Shown here: one piece after another, positions 1-8,667 of the stretch
Layout of the letters: every line of letters starts with the position of its first letter
Numbering within the stretch: the first letter of the stretch is position 1
From: RYN-230 sp963793825
GTDB taxonomy: Bacteria; Actinomycetota; Actinomycetes; Streptosporangiales; Streptosporangiaceae
Reading direction: 5' to 3'
NCBI GenBank assembly: GCA_963793825.1
Contig: CAWCBE010000014.1
Span: forward strand, 310,001 to 374,000
DNA: 64,000 nt
Notes under the pieces: generated by a model
The model's input: the letters and a program-made list of their open reading frames with translations, nothing else
The model's database searches: none
Told to the model about the DNA's origin: nothing
Position numbers and translations under genes: made by a program

Positions 1-242
1 GCCCCGACCGGCGCGGACACCTCGATGGCGGTCACCCGCTTACCGCTCTGGATGACCAGGAAGCCCGCGCCCAGGGCACCGCCCAGGATCAGCAGGACGG
101 CGAGGGCGGCCAGGGCCGGGCGCCGCTCCCGCGGGGCGCCGGGGAGCCGCCGCGCCGCAGGCACGGTCGGCTCCTGCCAGGTCGGATGCTGGTCGGCGCC
201 CCCGGCGAGGGTGCGCGGCAGCGTGCCCCGGTCACTTGGCAT
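1..242 (-). CDS. SAF/CpaB-like pilus assembly protein, N-terminal part (cut by window edge)
   Basis: About 80 residues are visible. A Pro/Arg-rich cytoplasmic head is followed by one hydrophobic segment near residues 47-62 (LAALAVLLILGGALGAGF) and then the sequence KRVTAIEVSAPVG, which resembles the start of an SAF domain. This layout is typical of CpaB/RcpC-like proteins of Flp/Tad pili in actinobacteria. The ATG at 242 has an AGGGAGG ribosome-binding site about 8 bases upstream. The prepilin peptidase at 2448-3038 on the opposite strand supports a pilus context. The remaining protein lies left of the window, so the family call rests only on the N-terminus. Confidence 0.55.
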   Translation of the reverse strand, partial: MPSDRGTLPRTLAGGADQHPTWQEPTVPAARRLPGAPRERRPALAALAVLLILGGALGAGFLVIQSGKRVTAIEVSAPVG

Positions 243-483
243 TTCGCTGTGCGCCTCCCTGCTGATGACCTGCGCTGAACCGTGAACTCCCAGGCATCCG
301 CTATTCACGGGTGCCTTAACCATAAAGCCACATGAGGCTACCCACACCGGGCATTCGGCGGAAACTCACCTTGTCGTGATGGACCGCTACCGCCGGGCGG
401 GCAGGCCGGTCATGCCCGCCCCCTCATGGGGCCCTGGTGAAAGCAGCGAAGGGGCCCGCGGGCGGCCCGTTCCATCTTATTAT

Positions 484-505
484 GATTAGTAATTACGTAC
501 TAATC
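484..505. promoter_or_regulatory. Inverted repeat, candidate operator
   Basis: GATTAGTA and TACTAATC form perfect 8-bp arms separated by six bases, in the only AT-rich patch of the 370-base gap between the divergent genes at 242 and 614. The placement suits an operator for a dimeric regulator acting on one or both genes. The repressor is unknown. I see nothing else in 243-613. Confidence 0.45.
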
Positions 506-613
506 AGAATAGTGTTACCGGCCGATTATCAACTGGGTAACTGGCCTTGCCGGAAAGGCTGGCATTGGTAGAGTTCGCGGAGTAACGCAGCCGGAGAGGC
601 GGAGGCCAGCGCA

Positions 614-1447
614 ATGCGGGACGATCCCGGCACGACTACCCTGGGCCGGGCCAGCCCGGCCCGGTCCGGGGCAGAGGCCCGCCCGCCGCTCGTCGCCCGC
701 CGCTGGGGCGGCCCGGGATCCCGGCCCGGGCCGGGCCGGCCGCCCGGCCCGGGGCGCGCCGTCCGCCCCAGGCCGGTCCTGGTCGCTGCTGGCCTGGTCG
801 CTGCTGGGCTGGTCGCCGGGGTTGCGCTCACGGCCGGATGCGGTACGGCGCCGGCCGGGACGTTCCGCCCGGGGAGCGCGGCGGCCGCCGGGGCCGCCCC
901 GGCCGCGCCCCGCCGGCCGGCGGCCGGGGCGGCGGCCGGGGCGGCGGCCGGGCCGCTCGCCTGGCCCCCGTTCGGCCGGGGCGTGCGCATCGTGATGCCC
1001 GGCTGGCTGCCGCGCAATGGCGCAGAGGTACCGGCCGTGATAACGGCCGAGGATTTCCTGCTCGCCGTCCTGTACGCCGAGTACCGCGGTAATCAGGATG
1101 ACCGGTGGGCGGGGTACGTGGCGGGGGCGGCCCGCAGCACCCAGCGGTCCATCCTGGCCCAGCCGGGCGTGACCACGGAATCGTTCACCGGGACCATCGT
1201 ATTCTCCCATGTGAGGGCATTCCCTGACCCTGCAGTCAGGGGGGCGGTAGACGTCTCAGAATGCTTCGATAATGCAATGTCCGCGAACACCAGCCTGAGC
1301 ACCGGCAAGATCATCCCTAGCCGGGGGCCAGCCGATCTGCACTACTACCGGAATACGGATGTAGTTACCGCGGAGAATGGCCGCTGGCAGGTGGTCTCCA
1401 TGTACCCGGTCGTCTATTACCCGCGGGCGAAAGAGTGCAAGCCATGA
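614..1447 (+). CDS. Exported (probable lipo-) protein of unknown function
   Basis: 277 residues. A long Arg/Pro/Gly-rich N-terminal tail precedes a hydrophobic stretch (residues 54-72) that ends in LTAGC, a weak lipobox because Thr occupies the -3 position. A low-complexity Ala/Gly/Pro linker follows, then a compact C-terminal half (about 120-277) with ITAEDFLLAVLYAEY and a late GRWQVVSMYPV strand, reminiscent of NTF2-like/Mce-associated folds. The ATG at 614 has GGAGG eight bases upstream. The stop codon overlaps the start of the next gene (ATGA), so the pair is probably translationally coupled. No function can be assigned; the neighbouring prepilin peptidase suggests a surface or pilus link. 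Confidence 0.6.
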   Translation: MRDDPGTTTLGRASPARSGAEARPPLVARRWGGPGSRPGPGRPPGPGRAVRPRPVLVAAGLVAAGLVAGVALTAGCGTAPAGTFRPGSAAAAGAAPAAPRRPAAGAAAGAAAGPLAWPPFGRGVRIVMPGWLPRNGAEVPAVITAEDFLLAVLYAEYRGNQDDRWAGYVAGAARSTQRSILAQPGVTTESFTGTIVFSHVRAFPDPAVRGAVDVSECFDNAMSANTSLSTGKIIPSRGPADLHYYRNTDVVTAENGRWQVVSMYPVVYYPRAKECKP

Positions 1448-2445
1448 GGAGACGGCGCGGCCGGCTGGCGGCCGTGGTCCTCGCCGGGGCGCTGCTGCCG
1501 CTGGCGGCCGCCGGGCCGGCCAGCGCCGGGGCGGGCGTGGGCTGCACCTTCAGCACCTGCTCGGTCCAGCTCAGCACCCTGATCACGCTGAAGGGCGACT
1601 ACGGCGCCGCGGGCACCGCCCAGGTCCCGCTCGACATGCCCGAGCCGCCCTGCCTGTGGCAGCCGGTCGGGGACACTGCCCGCGGCAGCCGCTACATCCT
1701 CCAGCTCTTCGGCACCGCCGCCCCAGGCATCTCGTTCGGCGTCTACGGCGCGGTGCAGCAGGCCAGGAAGCTGCTCGCCAGCAAGCCGGTGCCGCCGGGC
1801 ACCTGGTATCAGCTGCCGGTCAACCCGGCGGCGCCGAAGGCGGCCCAGCGGGCCTGCTACGCCCTGCCGCTGTTCTTCTTCGCCGCACCGGGACAGGCCC
1901 CGCCCATCCCGCCGGTCCCGCTCCGGACCGTCGCCGCCTACGCCTACAACCACATGACGATCCCGGTCCCCAGCCTGACCATCAACCCCGCGGCCAAGGG
2001 CTACGTCAACCTGGCCACCTACGTCTGGGGCCGGACCCGGCCGGTCAGCGCGACCACGGGGCGGCCGGACGCCTACGAGGTAATCGCCACGCTCGGCGCC
2101 CAGACCGTCAGCGTGTGGGCCCAGGTGGCCGGGGCGGGCGCGTTCAGCGTCGCGGTCAGCAGCGGGCACGGGACCGGGTACTCCGGGTGCGGCCCGGGCG
2201 GCTCACACTTCCCGGCCGGCCGGGTCCCGGCGAGCGCGGGCGGGGCGGGCACCCGGCCCGACTGCGGCGTGCTGTGGCAGGCGCCGGACGCCACCGCCTC
2301 GGTCAGCGCCACCGTCCGCTGGTCGGTGACGTGGGGAGCGGGCGTGCTGGGGGGCCCGGGGAACCACCGGCTGCCGGGCATCGAGATGACCGGGCGGACC
2401 CCGCCGCTGCGGGTCACCGAGATCCAGAGCATCAACGGGGGTTAG
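1444..2445 (+). CDS. Secreted protein of unknown function
   Basis: 333 residues. It starts with an Arg-rich Sec signal peptide (MRRRRGRL, hydrophobic AVVLAGALLPLAAAG, likely cleavage after ASA). The mature part is rich in beta-forming residues and carries several Cys, including CTFSTC near its start and further Cys downstream, so disulfides are likely. The ATG overlaps the preceding stop codon; this start was chosen over an in-frame ATG three codons upstream because of the overlap. It sits two bases before the prepilin peptidase, so all three + strand genes probably form one operon. No known family recognised. Confidence 0.6.
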   Translation: MRRRRGRLAAVVLAGALLPLAAAGPASAGAGVGCTFSTCSVQLSTLITLKGDYGAAGTAQVPLDMPEPPCLWQPVGDTARGSRYILQLFGTAAPGISFGVYGAVQQARKLLASKPVPPGTWYQLPVNPAAPKAAQRACYALPLFFFAAPGQAPPIPPVPLRTVAAYAYNHMTIPVPSLTINPAAKGYVNLATYVWGRTRPVSATTGRPDAYEVIATLGAQTVSVWAQVAGAGAFSVAVSSGHGTGYSGCGPGGSHFPAGRVPASAGGAGTRPDCGVLWQAPDATASVSATVRWSVTWGAGVLGGPGNHRLPGIEMTGRTPPLRVTEIQSINGG

Positions 2446-2447
2446 GG

Positions 2448-3038
2448 ATGCCGCACAGGCCGCTGCCCGGCGCGGCGCGGCCGGGAATCCTGGTCCCGGG
2501 GGCCGTGCTGCTTGCCGGGGCCGCCATGGCGGTCATGATGGCCCGCTTCGGGGCCAGCCCGGTGCTGCCCGCCTACGGCTACCTGGCCGTGGCCGGCGCG
2601 CTGCTCGCGGTCATCGACGCCCGCCACCGGCGGCTGCCCGACCTGCTCACCCTGCCGTCCTATCCGGCCGCCCTGGTGCTGCTCGGGCTGGCCGCCCTGG
2701 CCGTCCCCGGCGGCGGCGGGCATTTCTGCGGCGCGCTGCTCGGCATGGCGGCCGCCCTGGCGGTGTTCGGTGTCCAGGCGCTCGCCTACCCGGCGGGCCT
2801 CGGCTGGGGGGACGTGAAGCTGTCCGGGATCCTCGGCCTGTACCTGGGCTGGCTCGGCCCCGGGGCACTGCTGGCCGGGCTGTTCCTCGGCTACCTGCTG
2901 GCCGCTGTCGCCGGGCTGGGCCTGATCACCGCGCGCCGGGCCACCCGGAAATCCCAGCTGCCGTTCGGCCCGTTCCTGCTGGCCGGGACCCTGGCCGCGA
3001 TCGTCCTCAGTGGTCTGGCCCCCGCCCTCCCCTGGTAA
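2448..3038 (+). CDS. Type IV/Flp prepilin peptidase (A24 family)
   Basis: 196 residues, almost entirely membrane-embedded with about six hydrophobic segments. The two catalytic aspartates of A24 aspartic peptidases are visible: Asp57 in VIDARHRRLPD (with the conserved LPD) and Asp122 in GWGDVKL. It lacks the N-terminal cysteine-rich methylase region of full-length PilD, as is usual for TadV/CpaA-like enzymes and actinobacterial homologues. It would cleave the leader from Flp-type pilins at the cytoplasmic membrane face. The start lies two bases after the preceding stop. Confidence 0.88.
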   Translation: MPHRPLPGAARPGILVPGAVLLAGAAMAVMMARFGASPVLPAYGYLAVAGALLAVIDARHRRLPDLLTLPSYPAALVLLGLAALAVPGGGGHFCGALLGMAAALAVFGVQALAYPAGLGWGDVKLSGILGLYLGWLGPGALLAGLFLGYLLAAVAGLGLITARRATRKSQLPFGPFLLAGTLAAIVLSGLAPALPW

Positions 3039-3044
3039 CGGTGG

Positions 3045-3881
3045 CTAGGATTTCCACCAGGGCGCGATCCGGGCGGCGGCCCGCTCGCCCTGGGCGTAGC
3101 CAGCCCGGGCGGCACCGGCCCGCACGGCCGGGTCGAGCAGATTCTGGCCGAATGCCGCGACGGCCTCGTCGTCGGCGCTGACCACCTCGACCTCGGCCTG
3201 CCCGGCTAGCCCGGCCACCTGGACGTCGAGCGCCGGGTCGGCCACCGGTACCAGGATCAGCACCCGCCCGTAGCCACCGGCCAGATCGGCGTTGACCGTG
3301 GAGCGGACTCCCCCGTCGATGTAACGGCGGCCGCCGATCGTCACCGGCGGCCAGATGCCGGGCACGGCGCAGCTCGCGGCCACCGCGTCGATCAGGTCCA
3401 CGCCGGAGTCCCGGTCGAGCACCCGGGGGTCGCCGGAGTGCGCGTCCACCGCAACCACGGCCAGCGCCCGGTCTGGCCACGAGTGACCCGGCAGCCGGCC
3501 GGCGATCACCTCCCGCCGCCGGGCCTCCGGCACCGTGTCCGCCTGGAGCGCCAGCTCGCCGGCTTGCCGCCGCTGCCCGCCCGGGTCAGCATCCAGATCC
3601 GCGGCCATCGTCTCCCAGGACTCCATCAGCGCGGCGACCGCGGCCGGGTCCGGGACGAGCTCGGCGGACTGCCGGGCGGGCTCGACCTGCCGGGCCAGCC
3701 ACTCGGCCACCGGGACCCCGCTGCCCAGCTGCGCCGCCACCGTCGCGCCCGCGGAGGTGCCGAGCAGGAAGTCGGCTGCCGCCACGTCCGCCCCGGCGTC
3801 GGCCAGCGCGGCCAGCACGCCGGTCTCCCAGGCGATGCCGGCCAGCCCGCCGCCGCCGAGCACCAGGGCCCGTCCCGTCAT
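3045..3881 (-). CDS. Patatin-like phospholipase
   Basis: 278 residues from the chosen ATG. All patatin landmarks are visible: the glycine-rich oxyanion-hole loop GGGGLAG (residues 9-15), the nucleophile elbow GTSAG (Ser43) and the DGG of the catalytic dyad (Asp189). Such enzymes hydrolyse acyl esters with a Ser-Asp dyad. The ATG at 3881 has GAGGGA seven bases upstream; a GTG at 3896 overlaps the murB stop and is an alternative that adds five residues. The gene follows murB directly and is probably co-transcribed. Substrate unknown. Confidence 0.85.
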   Translation of the reverse strand: MTGRALVLGGGGLAGIAWETGVLAALADAGADVAAADFLLGTSAGATVAAQLGSGVPVAEWLARQVEPARQSAELVPDPAAVAALMESWETMAADLDADPGGQRRQAGELALQADTVPEARRREVIAGRLPGHSWPDRALAVVAVDAHSGDPRVLDRDSGVDLIDAVAASCAVPGIWPPVTIGGRRYIDGGVRSTVNADLAGGYGRVLILVPVADPALDVQVAGLAGQAEVEVVSADDEAVAAFGQNLLDPAVRAGAARAGYAQGERAAARIAPWWKS

Positions 3882-3892
3882 CGCCCGTTCCC

Positions 3893-4981
3893 TCACAGGC
3901 TCACGCCCACCAGCACCGGCTCCACGGCCAGTTCCACGCCGAACACGTCACGGACCCGGTCCCGGATCTCCCGGGCCAGCGCCACCAGGCCGGCCGTGCT
4001 GGCGCCGCCCGGGTTGACCAGGGCCAGGGTGTGCTTGGCCGAGATGCGCGCGCCCTCCGCCCCGCCCGGCCCCCGGTAGCCCCGGCCGAACCCGGCCTGC
4101 CCGATCAGCCACGCAGCCGGCACCTTCACCTGGCCAGGGCCGGCCGGGAACTGCGGGATCGGCACCCCCGGGCCGCTGCGCGCGGCCACCGCCGCCCGCA
4201 GCGCGGCGAACTGCGCGCCGTCCAGTACCGGGTTGGTGAAGAACGACCCGGCGCTGCGGCTGTCCGGGTCCCCGGGGTCCAGCAGCATGCCCTTGCCCCG
4301 GCGCAGGCCCAGCACGGCGGCACGCACCGCGCCGAGCGGGGCCCGGTCACCCTCGGCCACACCGAGCGCCCGGGCTAGCTCCGGGTACCGCACCGGGGCG
4401 GACAGCTGGTCGCGGGCCAGCCGGAAGGTGACGGCCAGCACCACATACCGCCCGCTGGCGTCCCGCTTGAACGCGCTGGTCCGGTAGCCGAACCCGCAGT
4501 CGGCGGCGGCCAGATCGGTCACCTCGCCGGCCTTGCGGTCATAGACCCGGACCGTGGTGATCGTCTCGGCGACCTCCTGGCCGTAGGCGCCCACGTTCTG
4601 GATCGGGGTCGCACCGGCCAGGCCCGGGATGCCGGACAGGCACTCCAGCCCGGCCAGCCCGTAGGCCACGCAGCGGGCCACGACGCCGTCCCAGTCCTCC
4701 CCGGCCGCCACGGTGACCGGGGCCGAGCGGCCATCCGGGTCCGGTTCGGCCCGGATGCCCGCGGTGGCCACCTGGACCACGGTGCCCGGGAAGCCCTGGT
4801 CCGCGATGACCAGGTTGCTGCCTCCGCCCAGGATGAGCAGCGGCTCACCACGGTCATCGGCGGCCCGCACCGCGGCGATGAGCCCGGCGCCGGTCCCGGC
4901 CGGCACGAACCGGCGGGCCGCGCCGCCCAGGCCGAGCGTGGTGAAGCCGGACAGCGGCACCTGCTCACGGAGGTCTGGCAT
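3893..4981 (-). CDS. murB: UDP-N-acetylenolpyruvoylglucosamine reductase MurB
   Basis: 362 residues. It reduces UDP-GlcNAc-enolpyruvate to UDP-MurNAc with NADPH and FAD in the cytoplasmic stage of peptidoglycan synthesis. Visible motifs are GGGSNL (residues 52-57, FAD binding), SGIPGLAGATPIQNVGAYGQ (about 116-135), SAGSFFTNP (the serine that protonates the intermediate) and AKHTLALVN near the C-terminus. Length and motif order fit type I MurB. The ATG at 4981 has GGAGGA upstream. The murB - hadB - hadA - rpmG neighbourhood is a known actinobacterial arrangement. Confidence 0.95.
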   Translation of the reverse strand: MPDLREQVPLSGFTTLGLGGAARRFVPAGTGAGLIAAVRAADDRGEPLLILGGGSNLVIADQGFPGTVVQVATAGIRAEPDPDGRSAPVTVAAGEDWDGVVARCVAYGLAGLECLSGIPGLAGATPIQNVGAYGQEVAETITTVRVYDRKAGEVTDLAAADCGFGYRTSAFKRDASGRYVVLAVTFRLARDQLSAPVRYPELARALGVAEGDRAPLGAVRAAVLGLRRGKGMLLDPGDPDSRSAGSFFTNPVLDGAQFAALRAAVAARSGPGVPIPQFPAGPGQVKVPAAWLIGQAGFGRGYRGPGGAEGARISAKHTLALVNPGGASTAGLVALAREIRDRVRDVFGVELAVEPVLVGVSL

Positions 4982-5049
4982 CGGCGGCGGGTTCCTCCAC
5001 GGCGGGGACAGCGGCAGCGCGGCGGGGGGGCGTGCGGCAGGAAAGGGGG

Positions 5050-5478
5050 TCAGGGCAGCCGGACCACGGCGCGGGCCCGGGTGAGCACCTTGGCCCCGGC
5101 CGCGCGGGCGATCAGGGCCACGACCACCCGGTTGCCCTCCAGCTTCTCCTGCACCGTCCCGGTGACCTCGATGGTCACGAATTCGTCAGTGTCGGGGACG
5201 ACGACCGGCGCGGAGAACCGGACACTGAACTCAGTCATCGAGCCCGGGTCCCCCGTCCAGTCGGTGATGTAGCGGGCCGCCTGGGCCATGGTGAACATGC
5301 CGTGCGCGATCACGTCGGGCAGGCCGACCGACTTGGCGATCCGCTCGTTCCAGTGGATGACGTTGAAGTCACCGGACGCGCCGCAGTACTTGACCAGGCT
5401 GAGCCGGGTCACCGGGAAGCTGGCCGGGGGGAGTTCCGCGCCCGCCTCGATATCGGCGTACTTGACCACTGCGCTCAT
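5050..5478 (-). CDS. hadB: MaoC-type (3R)-hydroxyacyl-ACP dehydratase subunit, HadB-like
   Basis: 142 residues with a single hotdog domain. The hydratase-2 signature is complete: YCGASGDFNVIHWNE with the catalytic Asp and His, followed by the HGMF motif. In mycobacteria HadB is the catalytic partner of HadA in FAS-II, dehydrating 3-hydroxyacyl-ACP. The start ATG overlaps the stop of the upstream partner (ATGA), so 1:1 translational coupling is likely. In non-mycolate actinomycetes the substrate range of this pair is less clear. Confidence 0.85.
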   Translation of the reverse strand: MSAVVKYADIEAGAELPPASFPVTRLSLVKYCGASGDFNVIHWNERIAKSVGLPDVIAHGMFTMAQAARYITDWTGDPGSMTEFSVRFSAPVVVPDTDEFVTIEVTGTVQEKLEGNRVVVALIARAAGAKVLTRARAVVRLP

Positions 5479-5930
5479 CCGGCCTCCTCCGCACCGCGTT
5501 CCACGATGGTGGAGAAGGCGGTGCAGAGCGGCTCGCCACCGGTCGTCCGGATCTCGGTCCGGGTGGTCAGCATGACCAGAGGGCCGACTTCCCGGATGCT
5601 CTCGATGGTGGACTGCGCGGTCACCACGTCGCCCGCCTGGAGCGGCCGGGTGTACTCGAAGCGCTGCTCACCATGGACCACCATCGCGTAGTTGATGCCC
5701 AGGCCGGGATCCGCGATAGCCTCGCCGGACGCGGCCCTGCTCAGCACGATGGAGAACGTGGGCGGCGCGATCACGTCGGGGTAGCCGGCTGCCATGGCGG
5801 CCTCCCGGTCCCGGTAGACCGGGCTCAGGTCACCGATCGCGTCGGCGAACTCGGCGATCTTGACCCGGCTGACCTCGTACGGCGGCGTGGCCGGGAAGGT
5901 CCGGCCCGCGTAGTCGTGGTTGACGGCCAC
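5475..5930 (-). CDS. hadA: MaoC-like dehydratase subunit, HadA-like
   Basis: 151 residues. The N-terminal sequence YAGRTFPATPPYEVSRVKIAEFADAIGD matches the start of actinobacterial HadA proteins (FAS1-like dehydratase domain). It lacks the Asp-His hydratase-2 motif of its partner, as expected for the substrate-binding, non-catalytic subunit. I chose the GTG at 5930, eight bases after the rpmG stop, because family members begin close to this point; an upstream start would overlap rpmG. It forms an operon with hadB and probably rpmG. Confidence 0.82.
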   Translation of the reverse strand: MAVNHDYAGRTFPATPPYEVSRVKIAEFADAIGDLSPVYRDREAAMAAGYPDVIAPPTFSIVLSRAASGEAIADPGLGINYAMVVHGEQRFEYTRPLQAGDVVTAQSTIESIREVGPLVMLTTRTEIRTTGGEPLCTAFSTIVERGAEEAG

Positions 5931-5938
5931 GCTGCGCG

Positions 5939-6103
5939 CTAGCGCGTCTCGCGGTGCGCCCGGTGGCAGCGGCACCACGGGCAGTACTTCTTGAGTTCCA
6001 TGCGGTCCGGGTCGTTGCGCCGGTTCTTCTTGGTGATGTAGTTACGGCGCTTGCACTCCTGGCAGGCCAGGGTGATCTTGGGCCTGACGTCGGTGGCAGC
6101 CAC
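5939..6103 (-). CDS. rpmG: 50S ribosomal protein L33
   Basis: 54 residues. Two zinc-binding CxxC pairs are visible (CQEC and CPWC), with the basic stretch YITKKNRRNDPDRMELKKYC between them, so this is the C+ (zinc-containing) form of L33. It starts at a GTG (6103) with AAAGG nine bases upstream and continues into hadA eight bases after its stop. The position next to tRNA-Met and the MaoC pair is conserved in actinomycetes. Confidence 0.95.
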   Translation of the reverse strand: MAATDVRPKITLACQECKRRNYITKKNRRNDPDRMELKKYCPWCRCHRAHRETR

Positions 6104-6175
6104 GATGGAGTGCCTTTCTGTGATCGGCGGGTCCTGCATCAACTGTATGCGCAGCGGTGTCCTGCGCACACTGGG

Positions 6176-6249
6176 TAGCGGAGGCCGGACTTGAACCGGC
6201 GACACAGCGATTATGAGCCGCTTGCTCTGCCTGACTGAGCTACTCCGCC
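6176..6249 (-). tRNA. tRNA-Met (CAT)
   Basis: The reverse strand folds as a full cloverleaf of 74 bases. The acceptor stem GGCGGAG/CTCCGCT closes with a G-U pair, the anticodon stem AGCGG/TCGCT flanks loop CTCATAA, and the T arm is GCCGG-TTCAAGT-CCGGC. The anticodon is CAT. The sequence does not begin CGCGGGG, so it is the elongator form rather than the initiator. CCA is not encoded. It lies upstream of rpmG on the same strand. Confidence 0.93.
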
Positions 6250-6404
6250 GCATGGCGCTGAGCGCCCATAGCTTACAGGCAGACCCGGGTACAGCGGGAA
6301 TCGGTAAGCCAGGTCCGCCGGCCGCCATGTCCGGCACCATCTTGAGCTGGCCCGGCCCGGCGCAGGCGGCCAGCGCCGCGGCCGCCGCGCCCAGCGGGAA
6401 CCGG

Positions 6405-6858
6405 GCGGTGACCCGCCGCCAGCCGCTGGACGAGGTGACCGCAGCCGACTTCGACGAGATGATCGCGGTCAATCTGCGCGCCCCGTTCCTGCTGGCGCAG
6501 CGTGCCCTGCCGGGGATGGCGGACCACGGCTTCGGCCGGGTTCTGTTCGTCTCCTCGGTGGCCGCCTTCACCGGCGGGCGGCCGGGCCGCATTACGCCGC
6601 CTCGAAGGCCGGGCGGCACGGGCTGACCCACTTCCTGGCCAGCCGGTCGCGGCCAGCGGGTGACCGTGAAGCCCTCCCCCGGGCCCTGGTGGCCGGGACC
6701 GGGATGCTCCCGGGGACCCCGGCGCGCTGAGCCGCCAGGTCCCGGCGGGGCCGGCTCGGCACCCCGGAGAGGTAGCCAGCCTGGCCCTGGCCATGCTGCG
6801 CAACGGCTACCTCACCAGCCAGGTGCTGTCCCTGGACGGCGGCATGCACCCCCGCTAG
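6405..6858 (+). pseudogene. Short-chain dehydrogenase/reductase remnant
   Basis: Three frames carry consecutive pieces of one SDR protein. The first piece has FDEMIAVNLRAPFLLAQRAL and VLFVSSVAAFTGG, the N-x-x-x strand and the Ser active-site strand. After a shift near 6590 comes HYAASKAG (the YxxxK catalytic motif) and LTHFLA. After another shift the tail reads VASLALAMLRNGYLTSQ and LDGGMHPR before TAG at 6856. The Rossmann N-terminus with the glycine motif is missing. This is a decayed FabG/KR-like gene, broken by at least two indels and an N-terminal deletion. Confidence 0.8.
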
Positions 6859-7508
6859 CGGCCCGTCCCCTCGCCTATCGCGGGGACGCCATGCCGTTGC
6901 AGCAGACGCACGATCTCCTCTTGCTGCGCTCTTGACTCGGGCGAGCCGGTACCGCCACGGCCGGTGGTCCAGGTCGCGAGCTGCATCGGGGTCGAGCCGG
7001 TCTTGTTCACCCGGCGAGCGTCCGCCCCGCCGTCCAGGAGTGCGCTCACCGCAGCCGCGCAGCGGGTGCGCACGGCACGGTGGAGCGGCGTGACCCCGCT
7101 CTTATCGGTGCCGTTCGGATCGGCGCCCGCCTCGATGAGGCAGGTAATGGTCGCAGCCTGGGCGGCCGGGTTCCAGTGCGGTGACCCGGGGATGCCGTCG
7201 GCCGCATAGTGCAGCGGCTGTGCGCCACGGCGATTCCGTGCGCTGACGTCAGCACCCATGGTGATCAGCTGCCGGACGATCGGCAGCCGATAGGCGGCGG
7301 CGGCGATGTGGAGCGCCGTGTCTCCCGCATAGAGGTAGTGCTCGATCTCGGCCAGGTAGTAGTCCGTCGCCGCCTCGCGGGTCGCGCCCTCCCCCGCCCG
7401 AGCGCCCGCGAGTGACCCGGACGTCGCCAGCAGCCGCGACACGGTGGCCGCGTCGTCGGTAACGATCGCGCCTACCAGCGTCATCAGCGCGGCCGCGCGG
7501 GCAGCCAT
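6855..7508 (-). CDS. Ankyrin-repeat protein
   Basis: 217 residues from the chosen ATG. Three ankyrin-type repeats are readable: GDTALHIAAAAYRLPIVRQLITMGADVSARNRRG, then QPLHYAADGIPG through LIEAGADPNGTDKSG, then TPLHRAVRTRC through LLDGGADARRVNKTG, capped by STPMQLA. It is a small soluble solenoid likely to bind another protein. The C-terminus overlaps the dead SDR on the other strand by four bases. An in-frame start upstream at 7619 would add 37 Pro/Arg-rich residues unlike the rest; no convincing ribosome-binding site decides between them. Partner unknown. Confidence 0.78.
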   Translation of the reverse strand: MAARAAALMTLVGAIVTDDAATVSRLLATSGSLAGARAGEGATREAATDYYLAEIEHYLYAGDTALHIAAAAYRLPIVRQLITMGADVSARNRRGAQPLHYAADGIPGSPHWNPAAQAATITCLIEAGADPNGTDKSGVTPLHRAVRTRCAAAVSALLDGGADARRVNKTGSTPMQLATWTTGRGGTGSPESRAQQEEIVRLLQRHGVPAIGEGTGR

Positions 7509-7891
7509 GGCCAGGCCAGCGTAGCGCGGCCACGCGGCGGGCCCAGGCCGGAACCGAGTGCGGGGCCGGGCTGCAGCACCCCCTGGGTGGCGGGCGGGCG
7601 CAACGCCGGATGGCGTCATCCGGGCAGTCGCGGAGGATCACGGTCACGGCGCGGGCCGTCTCCGCGCCGAGGTCCGCATCGCAGTGCGGCACCGAGGAGG
7701 GAACTGCATGCTGTCCCGGGCTCCAGCCGGCAGGCCTGCACCCGGAACCGGAACTGGCGCCGTGTCCAGGGCCTGGGCCAGCTGCGGCCGGGGTGCATAA
7801 CCCGTCGCTCGCATTCCTGAGATACCGCACATAGAATGTGCCTGGGGCCCAAAAGGATGAGAACCGGGCAGATGCGACACCACAACTCGGC

Positions 7892-8398
7892 ATGACGGAC
7901 ATACGCGCACTCACCGAGGCTGACTGGCGCAGGCTCCGGCTGATCCGGCTGCGCGCATTGCGGGATTCGCCGCGTGCATTCATTTCAAGCTACTATCACG
8001 AAGCCGGCCAGGATGCGCGCTGGTGGCGTGAACGGCTGAGCAAGGATACCTGGCTTCTTGCATTTCGCACCGTAACGTCGATACAGCCCGTCGGCGTGAT
8101 ATCCGCGACCCTGGGGTTAATTGATTCGTCACCACATCCTTACATCAACTCGCTATGGGTCGCTCCTGCGCATCGCCGGCGGCACGTCGCCCGGAATCTT
8201 CTTCATGCGGTCCTGGAACACGTGGCCGAGGAGGGGGCAGATGCCGCTTCGTTGTGGATCCTGGACGGCAACGAGGCGGCGCTGCAGCTGTACCTGGCCG
8301 CCGGGTTCACTCCCGCCGGGCATCGGCAGCTTGTCCCCGGCTCCGTGAACAGGCACGAGGAACGGCTGACTAAGTACCTGCACCCGGACGGCAGGTGA
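7892..8398 (+). CDS. GNAT family N-acetyltransferase
   Basis: 168 residues. The GNAT fold is recognisable from MTDIRALTEADWRRLRLIRLRAL at the start, the beta-4/acetyl-CoA loop INSLWVAPAHRRRHVARNLL (a degenerate R-x-x-G-x-G/A), and LWILDGNEAALQLYLAAGFTPAG near the C-terminus. The acceptor substrate is unknown. Codon choice is visibly less GC-biased than in flanking genes, as in the genes to its right, which suggests acquisition by transfer. Confidence 0.85.
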   Translation: MTDIRALTEADWRRLRLIRLRALRDSPRAFISSYYHEAGQDARWWRERLSKDTWLLAFRTVTSIQPVGVISATLGLIDSSPHPYINSLWVAPAHRRRHVARNLLHAVLEHVAEEGADAASLWILDGNEAALQLYLAAGFTPAGHRQLVPGSVNRHEERLTKYLHPDGR

Positions 8399-8511
8399 CC
8401 GGCAAACGCAGCTGGACGAACGGAATGCGCCGTGCGCACGGTTACATTCCGGGAATGAGCAGCCGACCGGTGTGGCCGATTACCGGCACACGCCGGCCGA
8501 CCGGGTCTCAC

Positions 8512-8667
8512 CTACTTGATCACATGATGCAGACCGTCGAGCACGACGATAGCACCAGAGGTGATCAGCACCATCAGCATGATGGCCACGACCATCAAGG
8601 CAATCCGTAGCGCGGCACGCCAGAAAATTGCCATGACGATCGCTGACAGTATGATGAGTATTTGCAT
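8512..8667 (-). CDS. Small membrane protein, 51 residues
   Basis: A short gene with a clear AGGGAG ribosome-binding site seven bases before the ATG at 8667. The product begins MQILIILSAIVMAIFWRAAL, continues with a second hydrophobic run (IALMVVAIMLMVLITSGAIVV) and ends DGLHHVIK. It probably spans the membrane twice with an Arg-containing turn (FWRAALR). No family name is known to me. It lies in the same AT-richer block as the XRE/glycosyltransferase pair and is transcribed away from it. Confidence 0.65.
   Translation of the reverse strand: MQILIILSAIVMAIFWRAALRIALMVVAIMLMVLITSGAIVVLDGLHHVIK

Noticed and set aside
1417..2169. Minus-strand frame opposite the secreted protein
   Set aside because: It is rich in Arg/Gly/Ala without motifs; the + strand has a signal peptide and operon overlaps.
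6176..6249. tRNA-Met as an integration site for the accessory stretch to its right
   Set aside because: The 3' end of the tRNA faces rpmG and conserved genes, while the accessory genes are on its 5' side. No direct repeat of the tRNA end and no integrase gene is seen.
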